Shown piece after piece: positions 54,754 through 63,815 of a DNA stretch of 64,000 bases. The notes beneath the pieces were generated by a model. It worked only from the letters and a program-made list of their open reading frames with translations, was not told the origin of the DNA and did no database searches. Source of the DNA: Corynebacterium crudilactis (lineage in GTDB: Bacteria; Actinomycetota; Actinomycetes; Mycobacteriales; Mycobacteriaceae); assembly GCF_001643015.1 (NCBI RefSeq), contig NZ_CP015622.1:447358-511357 (forward strand), written 5' to 3'. The position numbers were made by a program, and so were the translations under genes. Positions within the stretch are counted from its first letter, which is position 1. Each line of letters opens with the position of its first letter.

Positions 54754-55620
54754 ATGTGGGTTGGTTATGCGGTTCGACAGATCGCCAGCATTTTTCTTAC
54801 TCTTTTGCGCATGCTGCCATTGGCTGTGCGAAATCGAGTTGCCAGGTCTCGGATACCTGAGACCGGCGATGTGGTGATTTCTTTGACCACCCATGGAAAA
54901 AGAATAAACCATGTCCATTTCACCATCGAATCAATTGCGCGTGGGCATCTTAAGGCACCCATTGTGTTGTGGTTGGATAAGCCAGATTTTGATGCACCAT
55001 GGCCGGCAACCTTAAAGCGCTTGGTTAATAGAGGTTTGCAAGTGCGTTGCAGCGATGGTTTTTATGGCCCGCACACTAAATATTGGAACCAATTCCGCTT
55101 GCTTCAGGGCACTGGTGCGCGTGTGGCCACCGTGGATGATGACATGATTTACCCGGAATGGTTCCTCCAGCGCCTGCTGTTTATTGGTGATTTACGCATG
55201 GACGCGGTGGTCGCTTATCGCGCGCACCGCATTGAGCTTCGCGACGGCCAGATGCTGCCATATGTGAAATGGAGTGCAGCAGATACCTCTAAAGCGTCCT
55301 TCCTGCACTTTGCCACAGGTGTCTCGGGAGTGCTGTATCCCGTGACTTTTATTGATTATGTTATCCAACAAGGCGATGTTTTCTTAGAAACATGTAAGCG
55401 CGCCGATGATGTGTGGCTTCATGCCTGCGCACTGCGTTCTGATCACCCTATTCGCCAGGTATATGCGCAGCCGCGCCACTTTGCCGTGGTCCCTACCACC
55501 CAGGTGGGCGCCCTTGTTGTGGGCAATACCCTGATGGGTGGCAATGATGAACAAATTGCCAAAGTTTATACCGATGAAGACGTGGCAAAACTTGTGGCAG
55601 CAAGCCATAACGAAGATTAA
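54754..55620 (+). CDS. Putative glycosyltransferase (GT-A-like)
   Basis: 288 residues. An N-terminal hydrophobic stretch (IASIFLTLLRMLPLAV) may anchor it; VISLTTHGKRINHVHFTIESIARG and a VATVDDDMIYPEWF motif (DxD-like) follow, as in GT-A fold transferases. GAGGAGGAG is 12 bases before ATG. Its stop overlaps the convergent menE stop (TTAA shared). Donor and acceptor unknown; cell-wall glycan is a guess. Confidence 0.75.
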   Translation: MWVGYAVRQIASIFLTLLRMLPLAVRNRVARSRIPETGDVVISLTTHGKRINHVHFTIESIARGHLKAPIVLWLDKPDFDAPWPATLKRLVNRGLQVRCSDGFYGPHTKYWNQFRLLQGTGARVATVDDDMIYPEWFLQRLLFIGDLRMDAVVAYRAHRIELRDGQMLPYVKWSAADTSKASFLHFATGVSGVLYPVTFIDYVIQQGDVFLETCKRADDVWLHACALRSDHPIRQVYAQPRHFAVVPTTQVGALVVGNTLMGGNDEQIAKVYTDEDVAKLVAASHNED

Positions 55621-56747
55621 AACAGTTTTTGGATAGCGCGCCTATCCGCTTTTCCAGGACCAATGCTGGGTAGTGAATCCAAGTGCTTCAACCGCTTGGG
55701 AAGCTGCCAACGGGGCAGCTCATCTAATCCTTCAATTACTTCAGAAGGACTGATCGACCCGGAATAGGCGGCAACAATTGCTTGGCCCAATCGGGGATCA
55801 GGAATACCGACCACACACGCTGCGGTGACACCTTTAATGTCTGCGATGGCACGCTCTAATACTTCAGGATGAAGCTTGAGTCCACCAGAATCGATGATGG
55901 CATCAACTCGTCCAGTTACGGTGAGAATATCGTTGTGGAGCTGACCCGCATCGGATGTGGTGAACCAGCCTTCGTGGGCAAAATCGGGGTGCTCAGGAGC
56001 GTTTCTATAACCTTGAGCAATCATTGGTCCACCCAATTCAATGCGTTCATCAGTAATGCGGACTTTCGCGCCGGGGAGAGGTTTGCCGTTGTAGACACAG
56101 CCTCCCGAAGTTTCTGAGGAACCATACGTGGTGACAATGTTGATGTTGAGGTTTTTTGCTGCCTCGAGGGCCTGTTTGGATAAGGCTGCGCCACCGACGA
56201 GGATGGCGTCGAAAAGCGTTAAGGCTTCAATGCCTGGCAAGGTATCCATGGCTTTGAGCAGCTGCATCGGAGTGAGGGAGGTGTAGACGCGGTCGCCGGT
56301 GGTTTTTAGCTCGGCGGAGGCGTGTGCAAAGTCTTCGATATTAAAGCCATTGCGGAGATCGATGGCCAGGGGTTCCACTCCGGCGATGAGACTGCGGATG
56401 AGTACTTGCATGCCAGCAATATGGTGGGCGGGCATGGCAAGCAACCATTGGCCCTCGCCGCCGAGGAAACGATGGGTGGCATCGGCAGAGCTTACTAAGT
56501 TGAGGGGTGTGAGCTGCGCGCCCTTGGGTGTGCCAGTAGAACCAGAGGTGGCCATCACCAGGGCGATCGAAGGATCGATAGGACGGCCAATGCTTTGGGA
56601 ATCACGCAATAATTGTGCGCGTTCTTTATCTTGTGCAGGAATGGGGAGAAGTGTTTTCTTCCCGGAGATAGCATCCTCGAGGTCGTTTAGAATCGCAGTG
56701 GGATTAGCTAGATCGACGGGCAATGCTTCGAGGACACGGGTATTCAT
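55617..56747 (-). CDS. menE: o-Succinylbenzoate-CoA ligase
   Basis: 376 residues, a short member of the AMP-binding family as in actinobacterial MenE. P-loop ALVMATSGSTGTPKGAQLTPL, then TYGSSETSGGCVYNG and TVTGRVDAIIDSGGLKLHPEVLE and the lid lysine in IGPGKADRRAIQ. Makes o-succinylbenzoyl-CoA for menaquinone. Confidence 0.93.
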   Translation of the reverse strand: MNTRVLEALPVDLANPTAILNDLEDAISGKKTLLPIPAQDKERAQLLRDSQSIGRPIDPSIALVMATSGSTGTPKGAQLTPLNLVSSADATHRFLGGEGQWLLAMPAHHIAGMQVLIRSLIAGVEPLAIDLRNGFNIEDFAHASAELKTTGDRVYTSLTPMQLLKAMDTLPGIEALTLFDAILVGGAALSKQALEAAKNLNINIVTTYGSSETSGGCVYNGKPLPGAKVRITDERIELGGPMIAQGYRNAPEHPDFAHEGWFTTSDAGQLHNDILTVTGRVDAIIDSGGLKLHPEVLERAIADIKGVTAACVVGIPDPRLGQAIVAAYSGSISPSEVIEGLDELPRWQLPKRLKHLDSLPSIGPGKADRRAIQKLF

Positions 56748-56807
56748 ATTCCGAGATTCTAGTGTCGTGAGTCGCGGAAACTAAGTTAAGACTTGGATTT
56801 TTGGGAA

Positions 56808-57221
56808 TCAGTTTTGGGCTGTGCGTTTTGCTAAAAGTGCATCCACGCTCCAAGCGCCTGCACCTGCGGCGATAAGGAGCAATGCGCCAGCGCCGATTGC
56901 GCCAGTGAGTTCCCAGCCGTTGTTGGTGACAAAGATGCCGGAAGAAATATGTGCAAATAGTGTTGCAAGAAGCATATCTAGTGCAACAATTGCGGCTGCG
57001 ATGCGAGTGAATGCGCCAAGGATAATGGCGATACCGCCGATGATTTCCACGAGGGCTGCTAGTGGTGCTGCGATACCTGCGGCTGGGATGCCTAGGGAGT
57101 CGAAGAAACCGGTAACGCCTTCGAGGCCTGTGATAGCGAATTTATCCCATCCGTGTGCGATGAGAATAACGCCCAAAATGATACGTGCGAGGAGGAATGC
57201 AATTTCCTTGGTAGTTGACAT
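56808..57221 (-). CDS. DoxX-family membrane protein
   Basis: 137 residues, four helices: LLARIILGVILIAHGWDKF, IPAAGIAAPLAALVEIIGGIAIILGAF, AAIVALDMLLATLFAHI and GAIGAGALLLIAAGAGAWSVD. DoxX proteins are linked with thiosulfate or redox membrane complexes, but this single protein has no assigned role. No Shine-Dalgarno precedes its ATG, which lies in the 3' arm of a perfect 20-bp inverted repeat. Confidence 0.88.
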   Translation of the reverse strand: MSTTKEIAFLLARIILGVILIAHGWDKFAITGLEGVTGFFDSLGIPAAGIAAPLAALVEIIGGIAIILGAFTRIAAAIVALDMLLATLFAHISSGIFVTNNGWELTGAIGAGALLLIAAGAGAWSVDALLAKRTAQN

Positions 57222-57261
57222 GGAAACTAAAGCTAGAGCTATTTAGTTTCCATGTCAACTA
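57212..57261. promoter_or_regulatory. Perfect 20-bp inverted repeat over doxX start codon
   Basis: Arms 57212-57231 and 57242-57261 (TAGTTGACATGGAAACTAAA and its complement), loop 10 nt. The doxX ATG (57221-57219) is inside one arm. In mRNA it would hide the start codon; as DNA it could bind a dimeric regulator. Confidence 0.85.
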
Positions 57262-57302
57262 TTGGGGTTTGGTTTGAACTTCCTGACAAATATAAAGATG
57301 GG

Positions 57303-58868
57303 CTAGTAGCTATCTATTTCCCGAGGTACAGACCACTTATTGGCCTCAGAAATCGGGCTTGGGAGCAGCTCTTCCGGTAGCGACTGATAGGAAACTGGTC
57401 GCATAAATCTCTCGATTGCCAGAGTGCCAACGCTCGTAGACTGAGCATTTGACGTCGCAGGAAAAGGTCCGCCATGAACCATTGCGTGCCCGACTTCCAC
57501 TCCCGTTGGCCAACCGCCAAAGAGCACGCGGCCGGCAAGATCTTCTAATAGAGGAAGTAGGGCAGATACATCCTTGATATCTTTCTGCGTAGCCTGGATC
57601 GTGGCAGTAAGCTGTCCCTCCAGTGCTTCGGCCGCATCATGGAGTTGGGTCGGGGAGTCGTATCGCACAATCAGCGATGCCGCACCAAAGATTTCCTCCT
57701 GCAATATCGCATTGTTCAGTAGCACCTGAATATCACTTTCAAATACCACTGGTCCCGGCGCATTTGCCCCCGGCCCAGCGGTACCTTGCGCCAATACCTC
57801 CACGCTCGGTTGACTATGAAGTGTGTCCACTCCACGTTGCCACGCCTCCGCAATCCCTTTTGTCAGCATGGTTTGGCCAGAAGATTGCGTGAATTTGGTA
57901 GCAATAAGCTCCACAAATGCGTCGCCGGCGAGACCTCGAGGCACAAAAACTAGGCCCGGTTTTGTGCACAGCTGCCCGGAACTGCCGGTAATGGAGAGCA
58001 CAAATGCATCAGCCAAAGCTTCGGAGGCATCTGGGCCTTCCAACGCGCCAGGGAAAACGAACACGGGATTGGTCGCGCTCATCTCCGCAAACACGGGAAT
58101 CGGAACCGCGCGCTGAGAAGCAGTCTGAGATAACGCCAAACCACCCTGCCGTGAGCCGGTAAAACCGATGGCGGATATGGCCGGATCGGCGGCCAATTCT
58201 TGGCCAATTTCCACTCCACGCCCGTAAATAAGGTTAAACACACCAGCATCAAGGCTATGCTTTTCGACGGCCCCTTGCACTGCTTTTCCGACTAGCTCGG
58301 CAGTACCTGGATGTGCATTATGCGCTTTGAATACTACTGGGCAGCCCGCCGCTAAAGCCGCTGCAGTATCACCACCAGCCGTGGAGAATGCCAGGGGGAA
58401 ATTACTTGCACCAAATACCGCCACCGGCCCCAGTGGAATGTGACGTTGCCGAAGATCTACCCGCGGTCCTCGTTCAATGCGCACCCGATGATAAGCGCCG
58501 GTGCGAATGGTCTCGGCAAAAAGTCGCAATTGATTGCTTGTGCGAGCTATTTCGCCTGTTAAACGTGCAGTTCCCAATCCAGTTTCTAAGCTTGCGCGTT
58601 GAATAATCTCTTCTGCGGAAGCGTCGATATTATCTGCAATTGACGTGAGGAAATCGGCGCGCTCCTCCGGTGTAGTGAGGCGATAACTGCGAAAAGCACG
58701 TTTGGCAGCTGTTATTGCCTGCTTTAATTGTGCGCTGTTTGCCAAAGAATAGGCGGGCTCTAGACGGTCGTTGGTGCGTGGATCAAATCCGGTGATTTCA
58801 CCATTTGTGCCAGGAGTCCAGTCACCATTAATCAGGGAACAACCGTGCAGGGTCGTCGTGGCGATCAT
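57303..58868 (-). CDS. Aldehyde dehydrogenase, 2,5-dioxovalerate (ketoglutaric semialdehyde) type
   Basis: 521 residues. ALDH motifs: FGASNFPLAFSTAGGDTAAALAAG (cofactor region), GFTGSRQGGLALSQ, E in VFAEMSATNPVFV and catalytic Cys in GSSGQLCTKPGLVFVP. The short GSSGQLCT and length fit the ketoglutaric semialdehyde group. Coupled by an ATGA overlap to kdgD, whose product is 2,5-dioxovalerate, so it should make 2-oxoglutarate. Confidence 0.88.
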   Translation of the reverse strand: MIATTTLHGCSLINGDWTPGTNGEITGFDPRTNDRLEPAYSLANSAQLKQAITAAKRAFRSYRLTTPEERADFLTSIADNIDASAEEIIQRASLETGLGTARLTGEIARTSNQLRLFAETIRTGAYHRVRIERGPRVDLRQRHIPLGPVAVFGASNFPLAFSTAGGDTAAALAAGCPVVFKAHNAHPGTAELVGKAVQGAVEKHSLDAGVFNLIYGRGVEIGQELAADPAISAIGFTGSRQGGLALSQTASQRAVPIPVFAEMSATNPVFVFPGALEGPDASEALADAFVLSITGSSGQLCTKPGLVFVPRGLAGDAFVELIATKFTQSSGQTMLTKGIAEAWQRGVDTLHSQPSVEVLAQGTAGPGANAPGPVVFESDIQVLLNNAILQEEIFGAASLIVRYDSPTQLHDAAEALEGQLTATIQATQKDIKDVSALLPLLEDLAGRVLFGGWPTGVEVGHAMVHGGPFPATSNAQSTSVGTLAIERFMRPVSYQSLPEELLPSPISEANKWSVPREIDSY

Positions 58869-59815
58869 GCTTTCACCTCAACTGGAAGCCTGTAGGAACC
58901 GGCGCCGGACGTTGCGAGCAGATCAGTGAGATCAGCAATGTCTTGTTCTGCGAGGTTTCGTAGCGGAGGTCGAACTCCGCCGATATCGCGGCCTACAGCC
59001 TTGAGTCCACCCTTGACTATGGAGACTCCAAATCCTTGGCCACGATCGCGGATATCTAGGTAAGGAAGCACGAAATCATTGAGTTTCTGTTTTACCGCAG
59101 CACCATCCTGGGCGCGGACATCTGCGTAGAAGCCCAATGCGAAATCAGGAATGAAGTTAAACATCGCAGAGGAATAAGTACTCATGCCCATCTGAAGCAA
59201 CGGTAGTGCGAAGGTTTCTGCGGTTGGAAGCCCGCCCAGGTAGAAGAGTCGATCGCCGCACAAAGTGGTGACTTTGGCAACGTGCTCGATATCGCCAGTG
59301 CCATCTTTGAAACCAATGAAATTAGGGTAGTTCTCAGATAGACGGGCAATAACTTCCGGTGAGTAAATTGCATTTGCGCGGTTATAAACAATCACGCCAA
59401 TGGAAGTAGCTTCACATACTGCAGCAGCATGATTGTACAAACCTTCTTGATCGCATTCTGTGAGGTAAGGCGGCAGGAGTAGGATGCCCTCGGCTCCTGC
59501 TGCTTCTGCACCCTGTGCGTTCAAAACTGCTGATTTGGTAGATCCTGTGGCAGAACCTAGCACTGGAACCGAAGAGTGTGCTGCTTGAACTGCAAGCTGG
59601 GTGACGCGGTAGTTTTCCTCAACGGTAAGGCTGAACCCTTCGCCTGTTCCGCCAGCTGCGAATAGTCCTGCAACTGGGTAGCTGGACTGCCATTCGATGT
59701 GCTCGGTGTAGGCGGCTTCATCTATTTCGAGATCCTCGCGGAAAGCGGTGGCAGGGAAAGAGAGCAGTCCGTCTTTGAGGTGATCGGCAAGATCTTGAGG
59801 TGCAAAGCGTGCCAT
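58865..59815 (-). CDS. kdgD: 5-Dehydro-4-deoxyglucarate dehydratase
   Basis: 316 residues, DHDPS-like TIM barrel. Schiff-base Lys in IGFKDGTGDIEHV, Tyr in VIVYNRANAIYSP, GGTGEGFSLT glycine-rich loop. Dehydrates and decarboxylates 5-keto-4-deoxyglucarate to 2,5-dioxovalerate in glucarate/galactarate breakdown. First gene of kdgD-ALDH. RBS AAGGAG lies just before the ATG. Confidence 0.9.
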   Translation of the reverse strand: MARFAPQDLADHLKDGLLSFPATAFREDLEIDEAAYTEHIEWQSSYPVAGLFAAGGTGEGFSLTVEENYRVTQLAVQAAHSSVPVLGSATGSTKSAVLNAQGAEAAGAEGILLLPPYLTECDQEGLYNHAAAVCEATSIGVIVYNRANAIYSPEVIARLSENYPNFIGFKDGTGDIEHVAKVTTLCGDRLFYLGGLPTAETFALPLLQMGMSTYSSAMFNFIPDFALGFYADVRAQDGAAVKQKLNDFVLPYLDIRDRGQGFGVSIVKGGLKAVGRDIGGVRPPLRNLAEQDIADLTDLLATSGAGSYRLPVEVKA

Positions 59816-59871
59816 GAGAAGGCTCCTTAGGTTGTGTTTGATACGACACTTTGGAGTCTAAGATGCGCTAT

Positions 59872-59922
59872 TGATACCTGTCCATGATTAGTTTGGCATG
59901 TTGAAATGCCTAAAAGGTATCA
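59872..59922. promoter_or_regulatory. Nested inverted repeat between LysR gene and kdgD
   Basis: TGATACCT (59872-59879) with AGGTATCA (59915-59922), and inside it GGCAT/ATGCC (59895-59899/59906-59910). A direct TTGATAC copy lies at 59838-59844. The distal arm covers the LysR gene's 3' end. It may be a LysR-family operator for kdgD, or a terminator of the LysR gene. Confidence 0.5.
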
Positions 59923-60794
59923 TCGATATTTTTGATGAATTTCCGCACGGCAGGGTTGTCATTAGTGATGGAATATATCGCCTGCAGTTCCGCTAAACCA
60001 GGAGGTAGATCATAGAAACTTCGAAATTCGACACCACTGTAATTGAGCTTTTTCGCAGACTCTGGAACCAGAGCAACTCCCAGACCAGAGGCCACCAAAC
60101 TCACCATCGTGGTGATCTGGCTCAGCGTATGTTGCACCTGGCCGTCATGGATCGTGAAATTTCTGATGACAATGTCATAGAGATATTTCGCCTTAGTGGG
60201 AGAATGCTGGAGAAACGGAACTCCCGTTAGATGTTTGCGCAGCAGTGGACGATCCTGATCAAGCAACGGATGCCCCTGTGGGGCGGCAAGCACTAAAGAA
60301 TCTGCCTGCAGTCGTCGCGTCTTCAAACCTTCAACAGGCGAACTCAATCGACCAATACCCAGATCCAACATGCCCGATTCAAGAGCTGCAATCTGTTCAG
60401 TAGAGACCATTTCAAAAAGATCGACACCCACCCCAGGCATCTTCTCATGCAACTGATTCAGGGTTGGTCCCAAAATGGAAAAACCTGCGGCTGCGGTATA
60501 CCCGATATTGAGCTGACCCCACATTCCAGTACTGGCTAAGCGTGCGCGCTCTGTAGCTTTTTCTGTGGAATTGAGAATCAGGCGAGCATCTTTTAGAAAT
60601 GCCAAACCAGCAGTAGTGAGCTCTACTTTGCGGTTATCGCGATCCAAAAGCGTGGCGCCAACAATTTTCTCTAACTTTTGAATTTGTCGACTCAACGGCG
60701 GCTGAGTCATGGATAATTCTGCAGCCGCCTTGCCGAAATGGAGATGATTCGCAACGGCTACAAAACACCGCAACTGTTCTAGGGTGAACAACAA
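59910..60794 (-). CDS. LysR-family regulator beside kdgD operon
   Basis: 294 residues; HTH MLFTLEQLRCFVAVANHLHFGKAAAELSMTQPPLSRQIQKLE and an effector domain. Typical of the benzoate/catechol-type LysR subgroup (CatR/BenM-like). It is upstream of kdgD in the same direction, so it may be the operon's regulator; the inducer is not known, likely a sugar acid. Confidence 0.88.
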   Translation of the reverse strand: MLFTLEQLRCFVAVANHLHFGKAAAELSMTQPPLSRQIQKLEKIVGATLLDRDNRKVELTTAGLAFLKDARLILNSTEKATERARLASTGMWGQLNIGYTAAAGFSILGPTLNQLHEKMPGVGVDLFEMVSTEQIAALESGMLDLGIGRLSSPVEGLKTRRLQADSLVLAAPQGHPLLDQDRPLLRKHLTGVPFLQHSPTKAKYLYDIVIRNFTIHDGQVQHTLSQITTMVSLVASGLGVALVPESAKKLNYSGVEFRSFYDLPPGLAELQAIYSITNDNPAVRKFIKNIDDTF

Positions 60795-60806
60795 AACTCC
60801 AATGAC

Positions 60807-61124
60807 TTAATTGCGGGTAGGGAAGCCCTCTGCGTGTAGCTTCTTTTCAATACGATTAATGTCTTCAGCTTCAGGGGATTGGCTGTGGACATGAGTGATT
60901 AGCTTGCCAATTTTTTCCCGCGTAATGGGCTTATCATGAAGGCCGTTATTTACACCCTCTGCGATAAGTAACTCAGCCAACTCATTGAGATCTTCTTCAG
61001 TAAGTTCGCGTTCTAGAACATAGAACAGGGCAAAAGTATCGTGCCGAGGAACTCCAGAAGGGTAACCCTGACGGAGCCAATTGAGTGCTCGCTGCGCAAA
61101 ATTTGGGCTGTCGTTGTTGCTCAT
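60807..61124 (-). CDS. DUF3349 protein (Rv0543c-like)
   Basis: 105 residues, all-helical by eye: FAQRALNWLRQGYPSGVPRHDTFALFYVLERELTEEDLNELAELLI. This is the DUF3349 family, known in structure from Mycobacterium but without assigned function. As in mycobacteria it lies in the menE-pitA stretch. The C-terminus IEKKLHAEGFPTRN is conserved-looking. Confidence 0.85.
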   Translation of the reverse strand: MSNNDSPNFAQRALNWLRQGYPSGVPRHDTFALFYVLERELTEEDLNELAELLIAEGVNNGLHDKPITREKIGKLITHVHSQSPEAEDINRIEKKLHAEGFPTRN

Positions 61125-61225
61125 GGCTTTAAGCTTAGGTTGCTAAACAATGAATTTCATCGGTTTTGTAGACGGATCAACCAGATCAGCGAAATCTTCC
61201 CAGCGCTCAAGCTATCATCAAAAGT

Positions 61226-61753
61226 ATGCGATCTGATCGATATCACCTGCTGCCAGATATTTTGCTAATCCTTGCCGGAGTCGCAGGGTGGTTCCTTTTT
61301 TCTTATATGGCTGCAGAGGATCTCTTTGCCAGTGCTGAACAACACCTGTCGTCTCCGATCTGGTTTTTTGTTTTTCTATTCTTGATCTGTGGAGTTTCTA
61401 TCGGGGTCTTTTCCTTGATTTTCTCAGTTTTCTTTGACGCCGGAAAATGGTGGGTTCAGGTGTTGCTGATCCTGGCCGGAGTTGGACTGTGTGGATTAGC
61501 ACAATGGTGGTTTTGGCTGGACGCGGGCCAACCGATTATTTTCCACCCGGGATACCTGCTCTGGATCGTGGCTTTAGGAGCTGGATTTTCCGGTGTGTTC
61601 TCACTGGTATGGGGGATTTTCCGGCGTGCACCGATCACTAGACCGCGACCTGCACAACGTTTCCGCATGTGCGGAGCGTGGTTGCGCAAGTTCTGGTTTA
61701 TCCCGACACTAATCGTCTTGGCCGTGGTGATCTGGGTGGCAGTAGCATCCTGA
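61226..61753 (+). CDS. Small membrane protein, unknown
   Basis: 175 residues with about four helices (around 13-30, 42-68, 75-95, 105-130) and a fifth at the C-terminus (WFIPTLIVLAVVIWVAVAS); short soluble link rich in Arg/Pro (RRAPITRPRPAQRFRM). No motif recognised. No Shine-Dalgarno; TATCAT lies seven bases before the ATG, so a leaderless start is possible. Six bp from the convergent thioesterase gene. Confidence 0.72.
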   Translation: MRSDRYHLLPDILLILAGVAGWFLFSYMAAEDLFASAEQHLSSPIWFFVFLFLICGVSIGVFSLIFSVFFDAGKWWVQVLLILAGVGLCGLAQWWFWLDAGQPIIFHPGYLLWIVALGAGFSGVFSLVWGIFRRAPITRPRPAQRFRMCGAWLRKFWFIPTLIVLAVVIWVAVAS

Positions 61754-61758
61754 ACGCC

Positions 61759-62175
61759 TTAGTTGTGTGGCGCCTCAGGCAGGCGGGAGACAAACTTTTC
61801 GCGGTTGACCACTCCACGCTGATGAGTTCCAGTACTGATGGTGGAAAATTCATCAGTTGCAGTGATCTTAAAGGTGACGGCGCGACGGTTGATCTCCGTG
61901 ACCTCTACATCGAGGGTGACAGTAGATCCTGGCACGGTAGGGGCATCGTGAGAAAAGTTGACATGCGTTCCTAGAGAGATCTCTTCTTCTTCCAAATGGG
62001 GGCGCAGCAGCTCCATGCAGGCCCACTCGATGATGCCCACCATGTAGCCGGTGGCTAGTACCGAGGGCATGGTTTGAAACTCGGAAGCTTCGGGAAGCAG
62101 ATGGGGCACGGTGCGGTTGTCTGGCACTGTGTAGGTCATCTGGTGGGTTAAGCCTGTAGTCAGTGTGTCTTTCAT
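61759..62175 (-). CDS. Hotdog thioesterase, fluoroacetyl-CoA thioesterase-like
   Basis: 138 residues. PSVLATGYMVGIIEWACMELL and SLGTHVNFSHDAPTVPGSTVT carry the Thr/Glu/His set of FlK-type thioesterases (T in ATGY, E in IEWAC, H in GTHVNF). Substrate is more likely a short acyl-CoA than fluoroacetyl-CoA. AAAGGGAG eight bases before the ATG. Confidence 0.85.
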   Translation of the reverse strand: MKDTLTTGLTHQMTYTVPDNRTVPHLLPEASEFQTMPSVLATGYMVGIIEWACMELLRPHLEEEEISLGTHVNFSHDAPTVPGSTVTLDVEVTEINRRAVTFKITATDEFSTISTGTHQRGVVNREKFVSRLPEAPHN

Positions 62176-62297
62176 GATTGATATCTCCCTTTAAGTAGTT
62201 GCTTTTATAAGACCATTGACGGAGTGGTTTTGGGGAGAGTATTTTTCATACTCCTACTGAATCCCTAAGAAAAGTTGTCTATATTCCCTGAAAATCA

Positions 62298-62334
62298 TAA
62301 AAACCAGGCTTCCTGGAATGGAAACCTGGTTATG
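62298..62334 (-). terminator. Terminator of the pitA operon
   Basis: On the minus strand AACCAGGTTTCC pairs with GGAAGCCTGGTT (one G-T pair, six-nt loop) and is followed by TTTTTATG. Lies about 20 bp after the stop of the small membrane protein gene. Confidence 0.85.
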
Positions 62335-62352
62335 TAAGTGTATCTTGCAGAT

Positions 62353-62616
62353 CTAGCCTTCAGTGCTGAAGATATCAAGACCCGCATATTGGTAAATCGT
62401 GGATTTAGTGACCCAGAGGATGCCAACGAAGACGGCTACGATGATGATGCCGAAGCAGATTGTTGCAGCGATTTTGCCAACAGTGTTTGCGCCTTCAGCA
62501 GAAGGGCTGTGTGCGAAGCGGATGCCCAGTGCAAAGAGTGCAGGCAATCCAGCGCCGAGCAAAATGCCAACGAGGGTGACGTCGACGAGGCTGCCGAAAA
62601 GTGTTGCGAAGTTCAT
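62353..62616 (-). CDS. Small two-helix membrane protein after pitA
   Basis: 87 residues; helices FGSLVDVTLVGILLGAGLPALFALGI and VGKIAATICFGIIIVAVFVGILWV. Start ATG overlaps the pitA stop by one base (TAATG), so it is translationally coupled to the phosphate transporter and may be an accessory subunit. Function otherwise unknown. Confidence 0.85.
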   Translation of the reverse strand: MNFATLFGSLVDVTLVGILLGAGLPALFALGIRFAHSPSAEGANTVGKIAATICFGIIIVAVFVGILWVTKSTIYQYAGLDIFSTEG

Positions 62617-63815
62617 TATTTGGTTACCTCATTTGCATCGTTAGTCTCAACACCGTTTGAGTCTTCATCCCAATCAGCATTGACGTTGCTTGGATCAACT
62701 GGCGCACGGCGAGAGCGTGCAAAGATATAGCCGGAAAGGCCGAGCAGAATAGCAAAAGCGACAAGAACACCGATGAGGTCTGAGCTGAAAAGACCTACGC
62801 CGTGGGCAACCCACCAGCAGAAAACACCAACGAGGGCAGAAGCTGGAAGAGTGATGAGCCATGCCATCGCCATGCGACCTGCGACTGACCAGCGCACAGA
62901 AGCGCCCTTACGTCCAATACCGGTACCCATGATGGAGCCGGTAGCTACGTGAGTTGTAGACAGTGCCATACCGAAGTGGGAAGAAGTCAAGATGATGGCT
63001 GCAGAAGAGGTTTCAGCTGCCATGCCCTGTGGTGAATCAATCTCCACCAAGCCTTTTCCGAGGGTACGGATAACGCGCCAGCCACCCATGTAGGTACCAA
63101 CTGCAATGGCTAGAGCACAGGTTGCTTTAACCCAGAATGGGATATCTGCTTCGGCTCCGATATGTCCTGTGGCTACCAGAGAGAGGAAGATAACGCCCAT
63201 GGTCTTTTGGGCATCGTTGGTGCCGTGAGCCAGGGAAACTAGGGAGGCAGAACCGATTTGGCCCCAGCGGAAGTAGCGGTTCTTTTCCTTATCGCCAACG
63301 GCTTTGGTGATGCTGTACACCGCGAATGTGCCGATGGCTGCCACGAGTCCAGCCACAACTGGTGCTGCCAGCGCTGGGAGGATCATCTTGGCAAGGACAC
63401 CTTCCCAGACCACTCCGCTGAAACCGAGGGAAGCAATTGCGGCACCGATGAGGCCACCGAATAGTGCGTGGGAGGAGCTGGACGGAATGCCCAGCAGCCA
63501 GGTGAGAAGGTTCCACACGATTGCGCCGATGAGGCCGGCGAAGACTACGAGCAGAAGTTGGTGGGAATCCCAAGCATTGCTTAGATCGAATTGGTCTAAG
63601 TCGACGATGCCCTTTGCCACGGTTGCCGCAACTTCAACGGAAAGGAATGCACCTACCAGGTTGAGGACTGCGGATAGAGCTACTGCAATTTTTGGTTTGA
63701 GGGCTCCTGTTGCGATGGATGTAGCCATCGCATTTCCTGTGTCGTGGAATCCATTTGTGAAATCGAAGGCAAGCGCCGTCAAGATAACAATCAATAAAAT
63801 AATCAGCTCGGTCAC
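62616..63815 (-). CDS. pitA: Low-affinity inorganic phosphate transporter PitA
   Basis: 399 residues, about ten helices. PiT family signatures FDFTNGFHDTGNAMATSIATGAL near the start and LAHGTNDAQKTMGVI in the second half. Moves metal-phosphate with protons. GTG start at 63815. The 185 bp to the window end contain only a small GTTGGT-TTTC-ACCAAC hairpin (63949-63964 area) and no gene. Confidence 0.95.
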   Translation of the reverse strand: MTELIILLIVILTALAFDFTNGFHDTGNAMATSIATGALKPKIAVALSAVLNLVGAFLSVEVAATVAKGIVDLDQFDLSNAWDSHQLLLVVFAGLIGAIVWNLLTWLLGIPSSSSHALFGGLIGAAIASLGFSGVVWEGVLAKMILPALAAPVVAGLVAAIGTFAVYSITKAVGDKEKNRYFRWGQIGSASLVSLAHGTNDAQKTMGVIFLSLVATGHIGAEADIPFWVKATCALAIAVGTYMGGWRVIRTLGKGLVEIDSPQGMAAETSSAAIILTSSHFGMALSTTHVATGSIMGTGIGRKGASVRWSVAGRMAMAWLITLPASALVGVFCWWVAHGVGLFSSDLIGVLVAFAILLGLSGYIFARSRRAPVDPSNVNADWDEDSNGVETNDANEVTK

